This document shows, one piece after another, positions 54,580-64,000 of a stretch of DNA of 64,000 bases (position 1 is its first letter; each line of letters begins with the position of its first letter). A program made the position numbers and the translations under genes. This DNA comes from Haliclystus octoradiatus (Eukaryota > Cnidaria > Staurozoa > Stauromedusae > Haliclystidae), in contig OU744450.1 of NCBI GenBank assembly GCA_916610825.1, positions 13,958,489 through 14,022,488 of the forward strand, given 5' to 3'. The notes under the pieces are model-generated. The model was not told the DNA's origin. It did no database searches and worked only from the letters and a program-made list of their open reading frames with translations.

Positions 54580-56945
54580 CCGAATTAGGTTCAAAATTCG
54601 ATTCACATGCCGATATTTCTCATGGCGACGATGTGCACGGGCTAATATACATTACTGCCATGTGAAAACCACATCATCGCGTGAAATATATCATCAACAT
54701 GTAAATCGAATTTTGACCCTAATTCGGCGGCAGGTCTTAAACGCGGAATACGGATATCACGGAGAGATTTACGGAAGATGATCTGGTGGTGATCTGCCGC
54801 CTTTCCTGTCATTTATCTGATTTATCTGCCTCTAGCAGCGGAAAAACACAAATGTAGTGAATGAACGGGCACGTCTGATTTACGGAAAACGGAAAGAAAA
54901 TTAAGGGAGAATATAAGACGAGGTCTATTGTATTCTGCTTTCCAGTAAACGAGTGTACCGCATGGGAAGTCGTGAGCGGGGGATTTAGATGCAGTGAAAA
55001 TAGTATTTTTCAATTTTGCCTTAGATTCTGATTATTTTGTTTATTTTGTCATGGCATTTGATACTTTTTTCGTGAAATTATCATCGATAGAAAAGAATAC
55101 AACATTGTAATTGTTTTTAATTAAATGTGAATGACGATCTGAACATTCTTTGCAAGTAGCTGACAATAGTTTGACAAAAAACTAAACATTGGAGTTTACC
55201 TTTAGTTTACTTCACAATCAGAGTTTTAACGAAAGCTATCGATTCAATGTTATGGCAAATAATTATTGCAGTTACCATTTGTATCCGTTTGCGAAGGATA
55301 CCGTCTTTATCTTGCCATTGCTTATCAAAATTGTCAAAAGATTAGTAGTGAGAAGAATCGGAACTAAAATTTAATCTTTGTTTTTAATGAATTCAGCCAT
55401 AGAAATCGACAATAATGCAATAAATTACAAAGCAATGTGCCAATGTTAGGTCGTGTTAGGTCGGCCGGCGTAAGTCTATATGAAATTAACTAACGAAGAC
55501 GACAGTGACACAAATACAAAATACAGTAAAAAATCAATTAAACAGCTCCATCAATCCATGATACCACGTAAAAGACTGGAGGAGTAAATTAAACAGAATA
55601 TCAATAATATCGATAATATCCAAATGTCTTATGTCGAATGACCAAAATCAAAACGATGTATTTCCCACTGATCTATAGAATAACTAGATCAGTTATTGTA
55701 TAGATCAGTGGTATTTCCACGCGGTACACTCGTTTACATGAAGGCGGAATACAATGGATCTCGTTTTATATTTTTCCGAAAATTTCTTTCCGTTTTCCGT
55801 AAATCAGACGTGCCCTGAATGAACTGGGAACATAATGCGGGTATCAGCGGCTTTCCCGGCTTTTCAGATGTCGGACGAAGATATTGTTTTTAAATTTGAA
55901 TTATTCAATACTTGAGGATGTTAAATATATTTTATTTGGTTGATTTATGAGGTAAGATATTATTATGGCCTGTTTAAACTCTTTACAACACAAATCCGAG
56001 GTAGACCATCTTGGTTCTATTATAATATCTGTATGAATGTATACTGTATATGAGACAGAATGTCTAAAAAGCCATGCATCCATCTTATCAAGCATCTAAT
56101 CAAGTTATATATTTACCAAATAAAAACTTGAATCAAGAAAGAGAAATACGAATTATCGCTACTCCAGTATCACAAATCGCACCATTGTCGATCATCATTT
56201 AAGACTGACTCATTTGATTTAATGTTGAAGCTATGATTTTGAATATTGAGCACACGGTACACCGTACTACCAACCCCGCTACCAACGCAACTATTCATAC
56301 AAACATGTACCACTATTATACTGTAGTACGAAAGATTTTGAGATAAATGTAGAACTATAACGAAAACGAGGATAAATACCGATAACGAGATTACGTTTGG
56401 TATAAATAGAATTTAGATAATTATGACAGTAAATTAGTTGAGGTTTTGGCAGAGTGCAAGGGCCAGAGTGCAAGGGCACGGCTAAACGATACAATTGCTG
56501 TATGAGAACTTATTACCAGAGCGCAAGGGCATGGGTACTGTGTTAACATTGATTATTACAAGAAAGAATTATTACTTATTATTGGCGTTATTATTATTGA
56601 TTACTTAATTAAAAGTTACTGCCTACAATAAATTACATGAAATATCTGATTGCTATCTAACTACTTATTTGATCCCTTAGAAATACCATTGATGGCTCTG
56701 GTGTCAAATTGGCTTAATAAATTTTGATTTTTATGTTCTTTTCATTAACTACTGTACTACGCTTGTGAATTTCTGCAGCCAGCGGCAGATAAATGACAGG
56801 AGAGGCAGCAGATAACCAACGCGTAGTCTCATTCCGATACTCGGAAACATAATAGAAGCCTCTACTTGAACTCTTCCGTAAATCTTTCCGTGTCTTCCGT
56901 GTTCCACGTTTAAGACCTGCCGCTAATTCGGCTTTATATCACGAT
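54580..56945. mobile_element. about 2.3-kb non-coding TIR element plus a nested hairpin
   Basis: CTAATTCGGCGGCAGGTCTT at 54718 is inverted at 56920-56940 (AAGACCTGCCGCTAATTCGG), followed inward by matching GGAATACGGA.. and TTTACGGAAG blocks. Inner inverted pairs link 54790-54960 (GATCTGCCGC, CGTCTGATTTACGGAAAACG, AGTAAACGAGTGTACCGC) with 55720-55815 and 56775-56800. A hairpin at 54580-54735 (CCGAATTAGG...AATTCGATT / AATCGAATTTTG...CTAATTCGG) abuts the left end. No transposase ORF. Confidence 0.6.
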
Positions 56946-57469
56946 CCATGTCATTGTCAAACATATGTGACATGTCCCATTATCCCTAAATTAATTATAA
57001 CTCGACAATTATTTGGATGTGAAGCTGAATATTTTATTGGGCTTGGACCATATTTGATTTAAGAAGCTATGAAGATTTATTATTATACAATTTGATTTCT
57101 TTGTCAAAAGGGTCAATCATAAACTTGAAAATCCAACAACTGAATTTCTTGCCGAAGGTTTGAAAACTTATTATAATCTATCGGCACAGTGTCGGTAACT
57201 TGTGTGGGTTAATGATTTAGAGACACAAGCACACATGTTATCTTTCTTGGTGTCCAACTACATTATTTGTTTAGGACCAAGCCCTAGAAGGACGAGGCTT
57301 CAACCATCACTCGGAAACCGCCCACTTTTTTGCACCAGTCAATTCTACGTCACCATTTCACTGTCACTAAGGTGTCATCAGACGAGATGTGCCAAAGGAA
57401 CATACTGTGATCAGTTGCAAACGAATATCGATTACTAATCGATTACAAGCAGACATAAATTAAATAAAT

Positions 57470-57976
57470 ATGGAGAGCGAAAAAGATATTACGACTTCTG
57501 GAGACGCATCTACGAGCAATGTAATTACATTACATTCCGACAATTCGTCTGAGGAAATGTCACAGTGGATGCTAAATGTCAATAATTCGTTTCAGGCACT
57601 CATTGATACCATGTCTCGCATGGGCAAAATCATCCCTGACCTAACCGCAGATAAACATACAGGAACTGCTTATATGGCAAATTCTGCCAAACCAGATCCT
57701 GAAGAATCAGATTCGGTTATGGTCCAAACAGAGGGTGATGTTGAGGATGACACATTCTCAGTGTTTGGCCTTCTAAAGGAGGACACACAACAGAATATTA
57801 ACAACACCGATGAGATTCCTTTTTCAGATCTGTTAAACGAGATCAAACAGGACTATGCCCAGGTGGAGAACTTTAGGCCTGATATTTCAATCAAATTGGC
57901 TGATATAATAAACAGTCAAAGAGTCAATCCCAAGCTGCATACACTGCCTTTGTTGGTGGATTTCGTCATAAGCTAA
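57470..57976 (+). CDS. gag-like ORF, unassigned retroelement
   Basis: 168 codons from ATG 57470. Acidic, no transmembrane segment. Near the C-terminus ISIKLADIINSQRVNPKL resembles the LA..IN segment of DIRS-type gag proteins (weak similarity, judged by eye). The frame ends in a stop, but another frame continues at 57945 into the C-terminal retroelement domain, so this may be a deletion product joining a gag-like 5' part to a 3' part. Confidence 0.4.
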   Translation: MESEKDITTSGDASTSNVITLHSDNSSEEMSQWMLNVNNSFQALIDTMSRMGKIIPDLTADKHTGTAYMANSAKPDPEESDSVMVQTEGDVEDDTFSVFGLLKEDTQQNINNTDEIPFSDLLNEIKQDYAQVENFRPDISIKLADIINSQRVNPKLHTLPLLVDFVIS

Positions 57977-58705
57977 CATATCACATCAGAACTATCCCAG
58001 AGCTTCAAACTGAACTTTCCTTTTTAGACCATGCAATTGACACTCTTTTCATCCCATCAATGTTCGATGGACATGTCTGCATGTCCCCTCAGACTGTGCA
58101 TGTGGAAAAAAATACATATTGACCATGCTCTATCCTGCCCTAAAGGGGGTACATGTTTCAACGCCAAGACAACATCAGAGGCACCTTGGGGAAAGTTTTA
58201 AAGGAAACCTGTCGAGATGTTGCAATTAAGCCTCATCTTGCCCCTTTAACAGGAGAAAATTTACCACCATCTACAATAACAGGGGATGAAGCCCGCCTAA
58301 ATATCTGCGCTAGAGGTTTTTGGATTAGAGGTCAAAGAGCATTTTTTGACGTAAGGGTGTACAATCCCTTTGCACCTACCAATCTAAACCAAAACCTCAA
58401 GCAAAAATTCCAAAACGCAGGAAAAAGAAAAAAAAAGAAAGTACAACAAAAGAATCATAGAAGTTGAACACGGTTCTTTTACAGCTCTGATCTTTTCTGC
58501 GTATGGTGTTTGCGGTCCAGAAACTGAACGCTTCATAAGTGAGATATCTGTAAAACTGGCAGAGAAACAAGACAATAATGTCAGCGTTGTAAAAAATTGG
58601 CTTAGAAACAAATTGTCCTTCGCCCTTGTTAGATCTGAAATTTGTGCATTCGGGGTTCAAAAACAATCAAGCGAACACCATTCACAAACACCTTACAAGA
58701 TGCCA
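57945..58705 (+). pseudogene. retroelement C-terminal domain remnant, second copy
   Basis: Plus-strand pieces across frames: GGFRHKLTYHIRTIPELQ, IDTLFIPSMFDGHVCM, CACGKK and IDHALSCPKGG (zinc-like CxC...HxxxC), then VLKETCRDVAIKPHLAPLTG and ICARGFWIRGQRAFFDVRVY (58153 frame), IEVEHGSFTALIFSAYGV and KNWLRNKLSFALVRSEIC. It aligns with the minus-strand copy at 42823-43790. At least three frameshifts. The upstream RT is missing. Confidence 0.68.
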
Positions 58706-58873
58706 ATATAACATATGTGGTAGGATCCATCAACTAATGATGGAATAAATAATTAATTTGAATATAAATATAATTTGTTTTGAAATATATCTTTTTATAA
58801 AAACTGTAAAGAGACGCAACTTCTACAATGACGTCATGATTACTTCAAAACGGCACGGTGCCCACTTTTTGAG

Positions 58874-59870
58874 ATGTCTTCCATCCAGGAGATAATTACA
58901 GCAGTGGGATCAATATTAACAAGTTCTACGCAAATTCTTATGCAGAATACTGGTGACATAGATGTTAATACATTTATTAAGACTAACGCTGACGCGTTTT
59001 CGTTATTGGGTCATGCCCAGGTAACAATGTATGGACTCCCCCATGCTTCCATTGTGTCAACCCCTATTCTGGGGGGGATAAATACAGATACTCTGTTTGT
59101 TTAGCGCATAATCAGAATATGTATCATTTTTTCATTTGTTCTGTTTGACTAGTAGCTGATCCCCCCAAATAATTAAACAATCTCAACAATTAAATCTCAT
59201 AGTAAACAATTCTATTCAAGGGACTATCTCAGTGGAAATAAATACTCATAATCCCCTTGCTAACTCACTGTACTTAATTTCATTTTTTGGCTTTTTATAT
59301 CAGAAATATTGAATTACAATTTAAAGTATATGTGGAAGGCGTTTTTCAACTCTGCCAGATTTGGCCCAGAATAACTCTTTTATGGCAATTTACACCAACA
59401 AGGAAATTCCAGATCGAAATTAGAATTAGCTCATTGTAGTTTTCAGACTCGAATAGTCGGATCATATATCAAATTGTTGCAAGGTATCCCACTTTATTGA
59501 TTCCGATGCTTTTTTATTAATTTCCTTTTAGGGTAATAATAAACCGTGTGAATTTTCTAATCAGGGTTTTCTTGACAGATTATGATGACGATGCCGGGCG
59601 TGATAATATCAAGGCATATTATATATGGAATGCTAGTTTCCAATTTGAACTTCCTGATAAAACTGTAGTAAGGAAATATAAGTACTCAATATACGACAAA
59701 ATGTTCACGTTAACCACCCTTGCCACAATGTTACTACTGTCATTCCACCTCCAAGAAACATGAAAATAACACTACGCATGAAATTCAATGAAGTTGTCAG
59801 CCGCCTTTTGGCTTTAAACACCAATGAGAGTTTGAATAACATACACACTTACTTTGTTGAGCAAGCCATC
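58874..59870 (+). other. unassigned short frames between retroelement remnants
   Basis: Frames at 58874-59104 (76 aa, Ser/Thr-rich), 59548-59763 and an overlapping frame with TVIPPPRNMKITLRMKFNEV near 59725-59880. I recognise none. They may be decayed parts of a mobile element; confidence that any is a gene is low. Confidence 0.3.
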
Positions 59871-59884
59871 AAGTTTATCAAAGC

Positions 59885-60300
59885 CTTAACAGAGTACTAC
59901 AGAAGCCACCGCCACCAATTAGCATAGAGGAACAATCACTCACCAGACAACAACGCGCAGTGTTAGCTCAACTCCGCTCCGGTCATTGCCATCTCCACAA
60001 CAACTACAGAGCCAAGATTCATCTAATTACTAATCACTGCAACAATTGCCTCGCAATCCCTCATGATGTTCTCCGTTTATTCAACTGTCCAGCGTATCCT
60101 ACATCCCTAACGCCCATTAGACCTCTGGGAACGCCCTGTGGAGAGCATGCATGGACTTGACTATACAAGTCAAGAGCCATTACATACAACATAGAAACAT
60201 AACATAACATAACATTTCCTTGTCATTTGATCATTTTATTGTTAATTTTGTAATGTGTATTTATGTTTTAATTCTTGATTTTGGAAAGTAAAAAACAACA
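59885..60300 (+). pseudogene. jockey-type non-LTR retrotransposon C-terminus and 3' UTR
   Basis: SIEEQSLTRQQRAVLAQLRS, then NNYRAKI, CNNCLAIPHDVLRLFNCPAY and PTSLTPIRPLGTP match the conserved R..LAQLRSG.C..L..Y..RI.....C..C......HLF.CP..PT.L end of jockey-like ORF2. The protein stops at 60158. The UTR holds (CATAA)n at 60190-60210 and ends in AACAACAACAAA (60294-60305). Upstream RT is absent. Confidence 0.72.
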
Positions 60301-60750
60301 ACAAAGGTCTCAAGTATCACAGACTATGCCTTTGTTGAATCTTATGATACGCTCTGATGACTTTCAAATTGATCACTGATTGGAGGAAAATCTGTAGCTT
60401 GCAGCAGTCTCTTCAAAACCTAAATACTTCGTGTCAGTAGAGGCTACAATGAAATGGATGTCGTCATTGAATTTATCTCGTTTTTCACAGCAAAACGCGA
60501 TATAAGCAATGAAAATCAGCTGGAAAAGCCGTCGAAACACTGAAATAAGTACGATAGGGAATACAAAAATCAATTTTATCCACATTTAAGGTTATAATTT
60601 GCAAATAAAATTACGACAGATCACATTTTTGATGGTTATTCTTGACTTTTGGCTGAAAACAAGTTGAAATTTTAGTCGAAAAGTCGAAAGTCGACCTTTA
60701 GACATTTGTCAGTACCAGTGCAACGCAATTAATAATAATTTATTAATAAT

Positions 60751-61534
<784 letters not shown>

Positions 61535-61539
61535 TAACT

Positions 61540-64000
61540 TAACTGTCGGGTCAAAGTTAAATCCCACGAAAATTACTTACGGCAACTGATTGAAAGGTAA
61601 AATAAAATAATCCTGAAACAAGTAGTTTTAACTCCTTGTCAACGATATTTCCAATTACTAAAGCCACCACACTCCAATAGAAGAATTATCCTTTACATAA
61701 CTTGAAAATAATGATAAATACGAAGAGGAGATGTATAAATGCGATAGATGTTACACGAAACGCATGTCTCCGTAGGATATGCTTGACGTATAAGGATTAA
61801 CACACACCGTTTGGTATCTTTTGTTAACTGTATAGTGCATTATAGTACTAAGCCATACTACAATTACAGATGGCACGCTCTCGTGGTTCAAGTCATTGCT
61901 ATAGTAGATTGATTTTATTACTCTAATGGGTACATTTTTTTCATGTCTATAAGGTAACAATCTCAGAAATGTTACTTTGGCCTTTGAAAGCCTATTGGAT
62001 GAGAACCCTGTACCGAAAAACTGTGTTTCAAAGTGATGCATTTGAATGTATGGCTTCCACCGTGACTTTTTTGAACTCAAATTTTTTACGTATGATTTTT
62101 TTACCCATAAGAAAAATAAAATCGAGAATGCAATTCAACTTTCAAACTTTCATTTTTTTTTTTGGACCAGTCTAATGCTATAGTCATTCATTTTATTCCA
62201 ACTGATCACATTATATTTTATTCACTTGCATTACAGATAATGACTGCATGGCTGCAATAGGTATACAACACAAGGGCCGTTCACCTGTATCATCATCACA
62301 TCTAGAAATTGCATACGGCTCATTGATCGCATTGATCGACAGATGATACACACGATAAATAATCAGCTATGTTCTTAACTTAACGCAACATCGTCAAAAT
62401 ATAATAGTACTGTTGCTTTCAGCATCATTCGCCATGTAAACATATATGAACTAGTATCTATCTATACCAACGTTTTGTCTTACATGATTCAGGAAATAGA
62501 ATGGATTCCGTTTAAATTTGATTTTCGTTAAGACGTTACGTTTATGGTAGCATATATCATTTTACATAATATATAAGGAATTATCAGTCAAATAATTACT
62601 TTTCTTCGAATTCATTGCACGTTAATATCATCTCACCGACATAGACAAAATTTCAGAATAAATAATAGTCAGAATAAAATTAAAATGGCAATAAAATAAA
62701 TCCTGAAAATAGCAGATGAGGAGTCACGATGGATATTCTATCATAACTACATATATTAAGAATGATTGAACAGACTATATAACACTGTACTGCCTTAGAC
62801 AGTATAGACCAGACATTGATGCCTGAATTCATGATCGGTAACAATGGAACAACTGCTGAGAACATACATGATAATAAACAGTTTGTTTACATCTGTTCAA
62901 AACAATTCATTTCATTAATTAAAGTAATTTGAAACAAGGTTATTACGATAAATGTTTTTTTTTATACCTATAATCATTATATTCTTACCAATTTGTTTTC
63001 AAAATCTGTTAATTTGAAGCTACTCCACCAATGCATAAATTATGATGACAAATGATCATGTTTCATTATTTTCATGATGAGCATCTACGTGAGCATCTTG
63101 GGCATTACTTTCGATTTCTATTTGTTAAGAGATTACACTTATTAATAGTTTGATTGTTACATTTGCTAGTTTGGATGTTCAATACTGAAGTATTTGTTAA
63201 ACAATGTGCAGCAAGTTTTACCAGCTTAAATATCGTGATGTTCTTTATATCAGCTGTTCGTCAGGTAAATAGACTTAACTGCAAAGTATCCCATTGTAGG
63301 TCATATCATTCTATATGTTGTATATATATATATAAATAGACGCAAATAAAACACAGCTGTGCATTAGAAAAAGAATCAGCACAAATTAATGCCATGCTCC
63401 ACACATCAGATGGTAGATGACTTGATGATGATACAGAACGTTTCACCATAGAAGCAGTTCGCAGGAGACTTACACTCATCATTCATAACACAGCGGAAAG
63501 GAGACTAAGGGAGGGTGCAGGCACAAAGTCCATGGATTATACTTAGCTCATGCTATTCCACACCACATGAGACGAAAAGATAGCGAGGATGTTCTTTGTC
63601 ATCATATTGGTATAGACATCTAGCATTTCCATAGTAAGACATCCCCGCGCTTCAAAAAACCTACAGCAACGGATCCAACTTATGATCAAATGCCTTTCCT
63701 CGATAAAGTACCAGGGACAAACATACATATCCTAATTACATAACAATGGGTGCACTTGCTATATTTACTTTTTTCATGTCGGACTGCAAATATCGTAGAT
63801 TTGGCCTTGCAGCTGTTTCAATTTGCAGTACTAATCGCATTATCGCCCCCATCATCAAAATAATATTTAAAAAGTTGCACACAAGATTTTCTCATGCCTA
63901 TACTTGGGGTATTGAAGAAACCGATCAGTAAATCCGCAATCGACAGCTTAGGTTGACGTCAGACTGACAACAGCTTAATTCGAACGTCAATTTCTAACTA
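61540..64000. other. no gene recognised
   Basis: Only short frames without domain similarity, a 9-unit (TA) tract near 63320 and A/T homopolymers. It could be intergenic or intronic. Confidence 0.5.

Overview
The window is metazoan nuclear DNA, AT-rich and intron-rich, with canonical GT/AG splice sites. The clearest host gene is a PDZ-containing, neuronal-type nitric oxide synthase (NOS). The transposon load (Ty1/copia, Ty3/gypsy, Penelope-like, several non-LTR families, hAT and other MITEs, foldback elements) and the AT-rich marine-invertebrate style of the repeats suggest an invertebrate such as a cnidarian or another soft-bodied marine phylum. The species cannot be fixed from sequence alone. 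No prokaryotic features, CRISPR arrays or operons are present.

Layout. (1) 1-2.5 kb: the 5' end of an apparently intact Ty1/copia element on the minus strand (200-bp LTR, initiator-tRNA-Met-type primer site, open gag-protease frame running off the window), inserted into an older non-LTR retrotransposon. (2) 2.56-3.50 kb: a 931-bp hAT MITE with an exact 8-bp target duplication. (3) 6.1-25.0 kb, minus strand: a host gene for a proline-rich adaptor with a SAM domain, rebuilt from nine exons. Its introns carry a decayed gypsy element (itself hit by a solo LTR), foldback elements and many copies of a short repeat rich in the palindrome GTTCATGAAC. (4) 25.4-32.3 kb: retrotransposon graveyard, with a split non-LTR element, a head-to-head Penelope-like pair with a hammerhead-ribozyme-like core, and a tRNA-derived SINE.

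(5) 33.3-50.8 kb, minus strand: a complete NOS gene of 26 coding exons (about 1,285 aa) in the order PDZ - oxygenase (heme, zinc) - calmodulin site - FMN - FAD - NADPH. Every exon junction keeps phase. The intron between coding exons 18 and 19 holds a 171-bp insertion flanked by 14-bp direct repeats. It contains a complete hammerhead ribozyme on the strand opposite to NOS; this is the best candidate for a novel element here. (6) 48.6-57 kb: tandem repeats, a foldback element next to NOS exon 1, a mosaic of inverted copies of one repeat with a dateable MITE insertion inside it, and a 2.3-kb TIR element. (7) 57.4-60.3 kb: degraded retroelement ORFs. (8) 60.75-61.53 kb: an uninterrupted (AAT)n array of about 780 bp. 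(9) 61.5-64 kb: no recognisable gene.

The two host genes are on the same strand, NOS upstream of the SAM adaptor, about 8.3 kb apart, and the gap is filled by retrotransposons. Nothing in the sequence shows that they are functionally linked. Coordinates of spliced exons come from reading splice sites, phase and protein-family similarity by eye; no transcript evidence was available.
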